A stretch of 62,000 nt of DNA from Symbiodinium natans (lineage: Eukaryota; Sar; Dinophyceae; Suessiales; Symbiodiniaceae). Below are positions 8,500-21,018 of the stretch, piece by piece. The notes below the pieces were generated by a model. The model saw only the letters and a list, made by a program, of their open reading frames with translations, ran no database searches and was not told the DNA's origin. Position numbers and translations under genes: made by a program. The stretch covers positions 1-62,000 of the forward strand of contig CAJNDS010002382.1 in the NCBI GenBank assembly GCA_905221605.1, read 5' to 3'. Every line of letters starts with the position of its first letter. Position 1 is the first letter of the stretch.

Positions 8500-10074
8500 T
8501 TTTCTGTGGTGTCTTGTTGAGGGTCGGAGGGGCACACGGATGAAGCTTGCCGAGAGTGGATGGGAATGCTGACTACTCACTACCCTAGCATTCCTTCAAC
8601 TCACCTGGTGAGACGCATCCTGCCCAATCCACATTTAGTGTGCGGAAGGCTCTCCGAAAGCAAATCGGATTCGAAGCATACCATTTCAGTCAAAGCAAGT
8701 TGGAAGAGTTGAGCCAATGCGCTCTGAAGACCTGTAGAGTCTTTATGGTCTGCCGTCACAGCCATGTTGCCATCTGTTGCTTGCTTACGGGATCAGAAAG
8801 CTTGTGCAGGTCTAGGCGACTCTAGCGAGTTGCAGTCAATGTCAAGCAAACCTCGACCTGGAACCCTGGAGGCAGCTCGGGGCTTCAGCCACTCCAGCTG
8901 CTGCTGGACAGCTGCTTCAGGGCGGGGCACCTGGAGATCCATGCTCTTTTAATCACTTCTCGCAGTGCAGGCTTCGTGGCTGTTGGCATGACTGAGCTTT
9001 TGAGGCTGTTTGAAGGCAATGAACCCCTGTAACCCCGTCTCCTTCTGTGAGCCCTCAAACAAGCACGCTGGGTTGGAGTCACGAGGCTTGTGTAGATGGG
9101 TTCGGGGGACAGGGGGGTGTGCCTTGGAAGCCTATTCTTGCTTCATCCGACAGTCGATTGAATACGTATGTCCGAGATCCTCACAGCCGTCCGATGTACG
9201 CCCCGGCGAAGTTTGCAAGGGCCTCTTCGGACAGCGCGCCGCTGGCCTTGCAGCAGAACTGCTTCAAACCTCGAACCTCAAAGTCTGATTCAAGTTATGC
9301 TGCCTTGGGGCCTGAAGACGGTGTAGGAACTTTAGAAAGCTTGAAGCCTCCCGCGTTTTCTCTTCGGCGTTCCCGCCGTCGAAACCTCAATGCCCACGTC
9401 CTATCGCAAATTCCAATGGCCAAAGGCACTTGAGAAGGTTTTAATCTCAAATGCAGGACTGTCGCGAGGCCAAAAGCCCAAAACCCCTGCGCGAGTCTCC
9501 CCACCCTCTGACTTTTGGGGCTTTTGGCCTCGAGCAGCTCGAGGGCCTCCACCTGACGTGTGCTCTTTAAACTTTGAGGCATTTAGGAGCCGGGACGGCA
9601 AGTGTCGGCAGTGAAACTACAGCAAGACCACTTCGGGGTTGAAATGCAAACATGCAGGTTCCCGTGCTGGGCTCAGGGCTTAGGCCACTCGGTTAAAAGT
9701 TCAAAGGGGGCCCCACTTTAGGAAGTAACGTGCCGGTGAAGTACTACGGGAAGCTGGCGCCCACCTTAAGCCCAACTTGCCCAGCAAATGCCCCAAACTT
9801 CAACGATAAACGATCCCACCGGGCTCAGCCCCCCCTGGGCCGCTGGTAGCATCTCCGAACCCCGCCTGGCCTGGCGCCTTTCGGAGCGTTCCGACAGCAG
9901 AGCACGCCGGAGCGGCAGCAGCGGTGTGAAGCGCCCGCTGGACTGGGGCTCTCTAAACGGGGTTGTGAAAGGGGTTTTTTAAGGGGCTCCTTTAGGGGTC
10001 TTGAAGGAGGTTCGAAACTCTTTCGGAGTTCTGAGGTGCTTGCAGGTTTTGTACTGTTCGGTGTGCTTGTGAGA
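7392..10074. other. No recognisable gene; short CT microsatellite
   Basis: Open frames reach about 128 codons and none shows a recognisable domain. A CT dinucleotide tract lies at about 8476-8503. TTTAGGG heptamers occur at 7942, 8040 and 9991. Nothing else identified. Confidence 0.5.
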
Positions 10075-10105
<31 letters not shown>

Positions 10106-10160
10106 CGTGTGTGTCTGTCTGTCTGACTGCCTGCCTGGCTGGCTGTCTGTCTGGAGTAGT
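10075..10160. repeat. TG microsatellite grading into GTCT/GCCT repeats
   Basis: A pure TG tract of about 25 bases followed by GCGTGCGTG, then GTCTGTCTGTCTG and GCCTGCCTGGCTGGCTG. It is a stepwise series of related short repeats. Confidence 0.9.
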
Positions 10161-13100
10161 TAGGTGCCTCAATGATTCTCGGGCTCACGGAGACCAAGGC
10201 TTTGGCGGCTTTGGGCTTAGTGGCTTTGTGGCCGTCGAGGGAAGCCCGCAACCTCTGAATTGTGGAAGTTCTCAACGCGAAGCCCTCTTGAAGGCCTCAG
10301 CCATGGGCCACAGCGCTGCGACCGTCACGGCATCTCCTCCCAGCCGCTGCTCCTGCATGGCCTTCTCCATTCTTCGGCTGCTTTTGGGGGAGTTTGGAGT
10401 TCATGGTTGAGGACCTGACTGGAGCTTGATGACCTTCGGGGCCTTCTTGAGGATTTTTGGTTGTAGGAATTCTGGTGCAGGGATGGGATTAAGAGGGGAA
10501 AATACGCAGCTGTCAGCTTTGTAGAAGTGCAATTCTTGGCGAGGGCCGATGCTTCAGGCGACAGGTAGATGCGTGAATCGGAGCATATGGGCAGGAATAC
10601 CATAGCCACTGCAGCCTCGAGCCTGGTGGCTTCTCGATCATCACACGTGCTCTCCCTTTACCTGAGGCTCAGTGCCTCCAAGCACAGGCCGGCTGCCCGC
10701 CATTCTGACCGGCAAGCTCCAAGTACGGCCTTCAGCGGCGCGGATGAAAAATGCATATACACACACACACACATAGAGACACAGCAGCTTGCTTGCTCAA
10801 CGTTTCTCCGTGTAGATACTCGAGCCTTGGGCTTTTGTTCAGGCATCCAAGTTTGACTTCCCGGTACTTCGCAAACACGTGCCGGCACATCGACAAGTCC
10901 GTGGTTTTGGCGTTTAGGGTTTGTCAGGGCCCTTTCGGGTCAAGTGCAGTCCATCGGCGGTGGTGTTGGCGGGGGGTGCTGTCAAGAGACGTTGAAGCTG
11001 ATCTCGTCACAGGCCATCCGCTTCCGGAGCATCTCCTGCAGCCCGGGTTCAGTGAATCTCAGGGTGACCCTACGCAGCCATGGGAGCAGCACAGTCTTTT
11101 CGGAAAAAGTTCCAGAACATGGGCGAATGCGGAAGAAGAGCGGGTGCCTCAGCAAGAAGCCGGGTTGCCCATGGCCAGGCATTTGCCTTCCTGGCGGCAA
11201 GAGAGGTTGTGATGTGCTGTGACGTCTCGGGCAGGTTGAGGACTTGAGCCGACTTACAGCAAGACATTAACACCCAGTAGACTGCATCAAGAACATATCC
11301 TAATTAGGGTGCGCTGTCCATGGCTGCGCCGTGGAAGCTTGTCTCAGTTTGATAAAGAGCAGCAACGTGCCAACTGTCTGAGATCCATTTGAGGGTCGAG
11401 CCTTCCGATCTTTCCGCGGTGTGGAGCACATTTTGTGGCCACGCATGTGTGCCACCAGCGCATCGTGTAGTCACCAGTGCATCCAAAGAGAAGGCAGCGT
11501 CCATGCTAGACATTCAGGCGATGACCGCAAACAACCCATGCCTGCAAGCTGATACGTTCGTGCCAGCAATGCTTTGCCCGTGCCTCTTCACTTCTGTCGG
11601 GCGGCAAGCACGCGCGATCGGAGCGCTGAAGCTTCTCTAAGGAGTAGGCTTGATCGTTGATCGAGCTCAGCTACGGTAGACACACACACACACACAACAT
11701 CTTTGCGGAAACGAGCCGGGATCGCTCACAGGCACTGATTGCCTCAAGGAGTGTATGGACACAAGCGACGGGGGATTAAACATGGGCCTGAGGATGTCAG
11801 TTTTCGCCAAGTCGGCGGTGAGACGGTCATGGCGTAGGAAGTTTCTGTATTCCGAAGCACAAAAAAAAGGCATAACATGGCATAACCATTAAACCCTGAA
11901 CCTTCCTGGGGTGGCGGCAGAATTGCAAGTGACGAGCTCTGCCTCCAAACCTAAGTTCCGGTTACGGATGCTACAATAAAAGGCCTAGGCCCGAGGCCAA
12001 AAAATGGGACTTCTGGGCCAAGAAGCGTCTCGGGCTTAGGGTTTCCCTTCTATTCAATCGCTGGGATGCAAAAACACGTTGGGCTTCTTGGAGCCAGGGC
12101 GTCGACTTAGCTTCAGCTGATAAGAACTGCATTGTATTGAACTGGGATGGCGGCTCTGTGCGGACAGGGTCCGCAGCAGAAGCTCGATGCCGCTTCCTCG
12201 GTATGTCAGGTCGGAAGTTGCAAAGCTCGGCCCGCAGGATCCGACCTCAATGTAGTTCCTCAACATACCCAAATCCTAGCTCCGTAACCTTTGTATCACC
12301 CATGGCTCGAAGCTAGTTGCTGCGGAATTGGTAGAGCTTCCTGTCCTTGCTGATGGGCAGTGCTACACTACTTGTCTCCACCCGTAGACCGTGGACCCCA
12401 AGGACATTCCACATCCTGAGTCTACACGGAGCCCACCAAGATGCACACATGGAGTACTTCCTGACTTGCACTCGTGATCTTGGCCTGTCTATCCTGGACG
12501 CAAACTGAGTTTTCGCGCGCCAATGGCTCTGCTTCTCCATCGCCTTGTTTTGCCCAAAGCTTGTCAAGGAATGAAACAAACCCATTTTTTTCTGCCAGGC
12601 AAAGCTGCAAGCTCTTTCCGTGAGCATGCCGCCCGGCCCTAGAAGCCTAACTGCTGTCTCCGACATTTGGTGCAAACATGTCTCCATGTTTATAAACATT
12701 TCCCCATGTTTATATCAACTCCCAAACCCTACACTCCAGCAAAGCAGACAATCTGCACAAATGTGCACACATGTTGAACACTAACGACACAAATCCATAT
12801 GCACACATGTGAATTTGGCACTCCCTTCCCTGGTATGACAATCAACATGTCTGTCTTAAAATCGTGAAATGCTTTGTGTAGTGCCTCGTGCAAATTCGGC
12901 TCGCAACTTTTCCTGTAGCCTTACGTGCACAGGACGTTTCATGTACTACTTGGCGTGGCAGTGCTTGTCTAGATTTATGCTGCAGATAGTTTAGTCGCCG
13001 AAAATCAGTCACAAAAACGAATTTGGTGAAGGCCTTCTTCGATTGGCAACTGTTGTCAACTGGACTAGGCCCCTAAGTTTTTAGAGGTGTTAAGACCGCT

Positions 13101-16100
13101 CAGAATGAATTGGTTTCCAACAGCTTTACTTCTGTCGGCACGCCTTGGAATTGAAAACACCTGTGGACTGCAACTTCTTCATGTAAAAAAACGGAACTCT
13201 GATAATTTTTGAAACCCGCTCCTGAACAGTTAAAAAGGTCAAGGCTAGGGATTCGGGAGTGGCTGTCTTCATGGAACAAGCCATAGTTTTGGCAATCGTG
13301 CTCTCCTATGGGTCCCGTGCGCATTTCGCTCACATGCACCGTTTCAGGCTTGCATACTGCGACACGGAACGTACCTTCCTGGCTCTTGGAAGGGTTCGCT
13401 TCCTGAGTCTGTTCTAGGGGGATGCAGACACAGATCCTGGGCGCCTTATGAAGTGCAGAACTGTTGTGGCTGTTGGCCCCTTGGGGTGCTCTTGGACCTG
13501 CCCTCTTGGAGTGCCGTTGAAGTCGTCTTGCTGCTTTGGGGTCTACACCGCCATAAGAACATTGGAACCCCATAAAGTTGCCACACTGTCTAGAGTCTGG
13601 GGCTAGGGAGTATCTGCATATGTGCAAGCCTGAGACCTAAAGAAGCAGCTTCGGGTTCCGGCGCTGATGGTAGCACCGAAGGTCATAGTGCTTGGTCGCA
13701 GCCCTGCGCAAAGCGAACCCGTGCAGGGGCCTAAGGGTTCAACGTGGTCAGCCTTCGTTTGCCAGGAAAACTTCCGACTCACAAATGGAACAGGCTCCAT
13801 GAGAACCGTGATGATGCCGCAATAACAAAGCCAAGAAGGCTCGTCGTCGTGGCCAATGCTTGTGCGGACTTCTGCACTCGGAGGCCTTCCCACCGAGAGG
13901 TGCACAGCAGCGCAAGTGTTCGCGCCCACTGCAAACCTGCAGCAAAGCGGGGGCAAGCCTACAGATTCACACCACCAAACTTGTTGAAAAGCTCAAAGAT
14001 CTTCAGACACTGCAAGACGTTCTTGCTTCAATGGTTGCAACTGTACTAGAGGCAGGAAGCAGTCTTCACGTTCGGGTGCGTGTGTCGAACGCCGGTGTAC
14101 CCAATCCTTGCACTTTCAAGCCTTGTTCGATAGCCAAGATACCCAAAAGGTCCGCGGGATGGGAACAGAAAGCTAACGGCATCTTGGCCCGATCCGCCGC
14201 GCTTTGCCCGAAGCCCTTCGCCCTGAAATCTGCGAAGACCATCAGCTGATGCCTCGATCGGCCGCACTTGCTGTCGCCGCGAAGGTGCCGGACTGAAAAA
14301 AGAATCCGAAACGGATGGGGCGCAGGGCTTAGAGGGCTCTTGAGGGCTCTTGAGGGTGGGGCCAGGGTTGGGCTTCGGAGTCGAAGGCTTGGCGAGGGGG
14401 AGGCTTGGCAGAGTGTTGCACTCCCACGCCAAGCTTTCTCTTTCGGTACTCCCAGCTCTGCCACTGTGACGAGGACCGTTCTGCTGCAAGCTTTGCTGAA
14501 CAGCAATCTGGGTTCTAGGAGTCAGGCACTGGAAACCAGACTTTGCTGCTTAAGCAAACCTGGGCTCGAGTGGACACAGAGGGCACTGACTGACATTCGA
14601 AGCCTTGAGACATGGTCCTCTTGAGATACACCAGGCAAACCCCCAGTCACACATTCAACACAATGTATCCCTTTGATATCACTCGGACCATGGATCGGCA
14701 AGCTCCTCTAAGCATCCCACGCAAGACCGCCAGCGCCAGAGCCCACTTCAGCCCTCGAGCCTGACATGGTGCAGATCCGGCGGTGATGGCTTGATGCTTT
14801 GAGTTGTGCATGGCATGCCTTTCATCGGTTTCGCATAAGACTGGTAGTCGAAAGCCGACGCAGGAGTTCGGCGAGTTGTTTTTTTAACACCTTCAGAGCG
14901 GGCAGACACACACACACACACACCTCAAACTTGCTGCAACAATGCAGAAGCAGCAGCAGTAGCACATGCGGGAGGAGAACAAGCGCCAGCGTGGCGTGGC
15001 AACATGCGATGCGAACCAATTAGTCCTTCAACAAACTCGAGGCTGCTGAGGCTGCGGCGCAGGCGGTGATTGCAAAGTTGCACGTTAACGTTGCTCGAGG
15101 CTGACCTCTTCGGGGTCTGAAAAGCAGAGCAAGTCTCTCCGAAAGACAAAGTACAGAGTTTTTCCCACCAGGGCTCAGCGACATCAAGCACAAGGAAAGG
15201 CAGGTTCAAGTGATTGTTCATCTGCAATCAGAACGGAAACATGCCTTGAGCCTCGGCAGATCCATGCAGCGACAGGGACTGCTCCTGTCGGTGCACGTGT
15301 GTGTTGCATTCGGGCAGAATCAGCACGGGTTTGGAAAGGGAGTCTTGGACATCGGGCGCTTGGGGACCACGAGCACGTACGTGTAAGTTGCGATTTCCAC
15401 AGCCCAAAGAGGAGAGAGCGCAACTTGAACCATTAGTGTCAGTAGCTTTGGGCAGCGCCCGTGTTTTGCAGCGATTCGTATTCCCTACAATTCCTACAGT
15501 GCGGAGCCTATGCAGACATCTCTTTCTTGTTGACCACTGGAGTTTGTATCCTAGAGCTCAATGGCTACCGGCTTGCCGGCAGAAAAAACTGCTCCATTTT
15601 GGCCCCATGCAGCCGATTGCATGTGGACCATCAAACCCCAAGCGGCTCCCATCGCAAACTCTGGCTGCTGTGGCAGGCTGACATCGCCTTGGCTCCCAAG
15701 TGTTGAAGCTCTCATGTTGCGATGCTATGCTTGCGGAGCTCTCGAAGGCAAAAGGGTTGGTCTGTCCCGCTTCTTTGCTGCTGTTTGGGAGCCGAGAGAG
15801 ATACCATGCCTACTCGCATGCCTCACAACGCTTTGGATTTCGGGGCTCCGGAGATGAGCGAGTTCAGCAAAGCCTAAGCTGAACCTGAAAAGAAGTGGGA
15901 AGCAGGCGCAGTCGTTAGGGCCACGGCAGATCGATAACAAATCTCGTCTGGCTGAACGCCTGATTGCAGCTGCCGGTGTCTTTCACATGCGAAGAGAGTA
16001 AACAACGCTAAGCAATCTCACAAACTACACAGATTTTGGGTTGGTTGAGGGCTTCTGACTAAACCCTACACCCTCTGTCGGGGCCTTCAAGAAATGGGCA

Positions 16101-19100
16101 AGTCTCAGGGCCAAAGGGAGAAGAGCTGTTGGGTTTCTGACTCTTCGAATGTTTTGGGGTAGGGCTCAGTGCTCAGGTTCCTGCTCGCCGAAAGCCCGGC
16201 TTAAAATCCCAGCACCCTGACCTCTAACCCCTGCAACTTAGTCCCGCAAACCTTGCCATTTACAAACGTGTGGGAATCTCAGCAATGTGAACACTCCTCT
16301 TTAACATCCGGGGCCGGCTTGCGATGTTAGGCTTCGGCTGTAGGATTGTCGGGCGGATTTCTCAAAACCCTTTCCTCAAGCCGCCCTGACTTTACCTATA
16401 GTTGAAGTCTCTCTTGGCAGATGCCTCGAAAGCCGTCCAGCAGCGTCACAGCCGCCTCCCAAGCGCTTCCTCCAAAGTGAGGGTGCTGGCTTCTTCGGGC
16501 TTAAGGCTATTTCAGCTGGTTTGGGCTCCCGCACGCTATTTCAGGAAGCCTGGAAACGTCGAGATTTGCAACCCCGAAGCGGGCCCTGCAATTGGGCCGG
16601 ATTAAATTCGTGTCGACATTGCGGCCTTATCGTAACTGGCATCCGCCCACGGTCGGGATCGCACCTTCTTCTCCAGGCTTATGTGCTCTTACACTGTGGA
16701 CCAAGGATATCGTACGCCACCCTGTGTCAACCTTAGGCGCAAGGCCTTGTACGCAGGCTGCAGGCTCAACATCCTCCAGTGCCTTCTTCGCAAGCGCCCA
16801 GTGCCGCTGCCAGCAATGCCGGCGCTGGCTCGGGCGCGGCGGCAGCCAGCGCCAGCGCCTGTGCGAGACTCTGCGAGAAATGTGATGGAAGTGCCATGGT
16901 GTTCTCAAAGCAGCGTTTGGCCAAGCTTATGATTCACGATGTTAGGTTCTTGGAATTCCAGGGTATAAGTTGTCCTGGCCACACAGCAGACTCTGGAGCC
17001 ATGAACAGTCTTTCGAGCACTAGGGATGATAATGAGGATGATGCGGCGACGATGCCCGGCTACGACGATGCTGTTGCTGATGGTGGTTGTTCTGCCACGA
17101 TGATGTGATGAGACCAATGTCAGTAGAATTTAACAGCTGGCGAGTGTCTTGATGGCAGCTCGCTCTGGCGCAAGTTCTAACTAGTGTTAGTACTTTGCAT
17201 TTTTCTACTTTGAGTATTCCAATGTTACGATTTCATTCTCTATTCTTCCTGCTATATTGCTACGCTATCACAATCTCATACCCGTCCACCCATCCACAGA
17301 CTACGACTTGCAAATGGCTTTTCATCTTGCATCCCCCGCCATTTGTCATTAGGTCGACTTGCCGCTGGTTCTAGCAGCGGCAAATCAAGGGCCAATGTGT
17401 TCAGAGTATCTGAACACTGAAGATGACGGCCTGGCAAATTGCCCTACCGACCCCAGAGACCATTCAGGAAGTTCATCTCAAAACCAGGTCAACTTTCACA
17501 TACCACTCCGAATGGTCACTCAGTCGCATGAGCGGACAGGTGGACCAGCGGCCAAAGGACTACAAAAACGTGCAAAGCCTTGCTAGGAGTTCAGCCAAGT
17601 GTTCCGATTCACGCAAGCAACAACGCTCCGCATTCGACTACTCATAACAGCTTTGGAAGTGAATGCAGCTTCATGACTCTCCGCTGGCTTTGCGCTCCTG
17701 TATAAGATGATGGGGGTGCTGTGCCATTGGCTGTGCATGAATTCTGACATCCACGCAAGTGAAGGGCTGAGATCAGCAAGGTATGCCACATGTGTGGCAT
17801 TGGTAGAAAGCTTCTCGTTGGGTCTTGTGCAATTTTTGCAACGAGTCCCTACCCACACTGAAGCGATTTCTTGCAAGTCCGGACCTCCCTGAACACTCAT
17901 TGGTTCTTGTTCCAGTTCTGTACCATTCGATCAGCAGCCGACCACAATGCCCTGCAGTGGTTGCAGGTCCCACACAGACGGGCCCGATCCAAATCCCAAA
18001 CGGGTCAGGCCCCATCTGGTCCGACTACATGAGCAGTTTCCTTCAGGAAGTTGCTGTGAGCTCGGGTGTTAGGGTTTGGAGCTCAAGTCAACTTCCGTGC
18101 CTTTTCCTCCAATGCATGCGTTTTGCTCGTTAGGGTTTGGTCGAAGTTGAACATCCTTCCTCTCAAATGCAACATGTTGTCAGAAACTTGCCCGCATATG
18201 TACACTGTACACATTCTATACCACAGCAGTTGCTGCAGCACAAGCAGCTACAGCAAAAGCTGCAACAACAAAACCAGCAACGCACAAGCAGCAGATAGCC
18301 TGATCTTAATTAAACATTTGGTACAGGGCTCTTGTCCCTGCAGCTACAGCCTCAGTGACCCTATTCTCTCCCACCCTCATTCCAAGGTTCTCATGCGCAT
18401 GATGCTTTAGAGCTGCTCATCCTACTACATCCCTTCAGTACTGCCTTAGTTTCTTCCGCAGAAATCTACAGGACGAGCCCTGGCAGGCCTTCATCTCATG
18501 GAACCTGTTGATAGTGTCGGGCAAACTCCAAAGACCCACCTTTCACCGGCTCTTTTCGGCCCAACCACTTGGGTGGCCCCTGTGCTGTAGCCACAGGTTT
18601 CGGACCGGGTGCTTGAAATTTGGCTCAGTCTCCCCTTCCTTGGTGGGTAAGCTCCAGTGTTTCGGCCCAGGTGCAGGACGGGAGGATAGGTTCTGCTTTG
18701 AGGACTCTGAACTTTAGTGTTCAATCTTCGAAGCTGCCATGCTGGTCGCTCCTGGTCGCAGGGAGAAGCATACACACAACAAGCCGTGCTTCTTGCTAGG
18801 ACCTGGGTGATGGACCTCCGGTCTCCATGAGGTTTGCCAGTGGGGGACTCGGCTACTTACTGAGGAGGATTGTCACCCAACCGCAAGCCATATGAATCCC
18901 CAAAAATCTCCCAAGGCGGGTGCCAAGAGTCACCCTGCCACCTGTCGCAGAGCGTCGGCTAAAGCAACTGCATCGGCCTGCACGGAACTCGCAGTCAGCA
19001 TCAGCTCCCCGTTTGCTGATTCTCACGTCTGGCAGTAGACGAACACTGAGCAATTCAACCGAAGGCGCTGCTGGCTGGCAATACTGCGAAGTTAAAACTC

Positions 19101-19770
19101 AAGCCTGTAGTGGACCGATTTCTTCATTGGCCCCTTGAACTTCAAGTATGGGGTATCTCACATGAAGCGCGTGTGCGACGGAGGCAAACGCAACCCTGAA
19201 ATTCCAGAACGACAACTGCGATGATCCACTGGGATCTGCGATCATCTGTGTGCGAAACTTGCAGCTCTCCTTCGAAAACTTAGCCAGAAAAGGGGGGCAG
19301 TCTCGTAGGTAATCGTTTGGCCATGCCCTAGCCTCTGTGTGACAGATGTCGAAACCAATTCGCAGGTATTTCCCATGTCGAGAATCGCACCTCATCTGTG
19401 CTTGTCAAGGCAAGTCAGAAACATATGGCCTATCATGTAGCTTGCATGTTGTATCACGCAGCACCATGCTTCGTGACTTCACAGCCCCTGCGGGTTCCCC
19501 AGTCCCTGATCTGCAGAACCTGCCTAGAAACCTCGATCCTCCCTAAGTCTGCAAACAGCAACCAGCTCTGAACATCTCTGATCCCCTCATCTCCAAGCCC
19601 TCTTCAAGGAGCCATTGCAAAAAAGGCTCTCTTGGGGGCTTTCTTTGAGGCTCTGAGGCTCCAACCGAAAGCCCTTCCTCTGCATCGCCATGGCCAGGTC
19701 TCGGGCTTTGGGGCTCCGCAAGGCAAGAGCCTTGGAGACCTCAGAGAGTTCAACAGAAAAGAGTGAAAGG
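10161..19770. other. No recognisable gene; scattered AC microsatellites
   Basis: Short AC tracts lie near 10758-10775, 11679-11697 and 14904-14923. A CAG/CAA-rich stretch lies at about 18225-18297. A tandem GAGGGCTCTT duplication is at about 14331-14352. Open frames reach about 175 codons (minus strand 13100-13627) but none carries a motif I can name. TTTAGGG occurs at 10913. Confidence 0.5.
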
Positions 19771-19802
19771 GGGAGGGGGGAGGGGGGGGGGGGGGGGGGG
19801 GG
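19771..19802. repeat. Poly-G tract (G21 with preceding G runs)
   Basis: G runs separated by single A bases, ending in 21 uninterrupted G at 19782-19802. It is a potential quadruplex-forming sequence and a likely sequencing or assembly length-uncertainty site. Confidence 0.9.
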
Positions 19803-20808
19803 ACTCTTGTCAAGGCAACGTTGGCGGTCCTTCTTCCTGGGTACTGGGGCTCTTAGGACCTCTGAGGCTGAAAGCTCCCTGTAATGCGGAAGCTGCGATA
19901 CCTAGGGCCAAGCACTCAACCTCCCCGCCTCCTCGTTCTGTCGCCGGCTCCAGCCGACCACCTCTCTGTGCTTGGGAATTTTCTTTTTTTTTGAGAACAT
20001 ACGCCTCTTGAAGAGTGACTCAGCTTGCCCAACAACTTGAGCACCATTCCGCTCCACGAAGCATCACTTAGGTTGGATTTGTCAGCTTCGATCCGCCGAA
20101 ACCAGGGCCGGGGTATCGCCCACAGCCATTCACAAGCCCGCGTTTACGAGCATGCATGCGGCAAAAGGATCTCTTCGAGGCTCCCCGGGACTCCCCGCTT
20201 CTTCGCTTGCAACTCCGGGTTGTGCAGCATTCCCCAACGTGCGATTTGTGACTGACTACTGATTCCGTCCATTTCGGCAACGTCTTGGGGTCCTTGAGGG
20301 CACGCCCTACGCTCTGAACGCGCGGCGAAGTAAGGATTTTAGAGTTCAGGGACCGGCTCGTGTCGCAACCGCCAGCCCACGAGTCCCCCCGCACCAAAAA
20401 CCAGCAGACTGCATGTCGTCACGTGTGTCCCCCAGAGATTGAAAGCAGAACAGAACAATGTTATGTTTTCAGGGTCGGACTGTACGTGCCCAGACATCTT
20501 TAGCAGCCTCACCGGCAATCGTCTCGCCCTCGAGGGTCACTCCAAGCCTGTCAAAATGAAGCAGAGAAGACTTCAGCTGTCAGACGCTCGACCTACGCTC
20601 TGCTAGATCTGTTAGCGCTTCATACGAGTAACGTTTCATCTTCCAGCCCTGGATCCCGCGACCGCGGCGGTTTGTGACGTCTCTCTCAGGCGCAAGTCAA
20701 CTGAACTGTCGATGCCACCTTGCCCAAAGCCCAATGACCGCCTGGTCAGGAAGCTTTCTTGAAGATGGAGCACATACTGGTTCATGGCCTGACAAATGTG
20801 CCCGGAAC
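19803..20808. other. No recognisable gene
   Basis: Several overlapping open frames under 110 codons on both strands, without recognisable motifs. No repeats of note. Confidence 0.5.
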
Positions 20809-21018
20809 ATGGCAGAAGACAAACTGGTCAGTGGTGAGGGTCTGCGAACTTACAGCGAAGAATGGCTGGCCTTCACACTGATGCCGGAGTTTCGGAGATA
20901 CCTGCACAACTTCGAAGACGCCGTTTATCCTATCTTCGAGGTCTTCGACCTTCTGAAGTCAAGACTATGGCATTGCCTACATGACCTCCGTGGCACGCGG
21001 ACACTGACTGCATGGTAG
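20809..21018 (+). other. Possible exon of an unrecognised gene (weak)
   Basis: An open stretch of about 69 codons beginning MAEDKLVSGEG and ending in a stop after RTLTAW. Its translation is balanced, with amphipathic helical character (for example YSEEWLAFTLM and AVYPIFEVFDLL), unlike the Ser/Pro/Arg-rich translations elsewhere in the window. The frame extends upstream to 20674 but that part is less protein-like. I recognise no family and see no partner exon. It is a chance open frame unless similarity or transcript evidence says otherwise. Confidence 0.2.
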
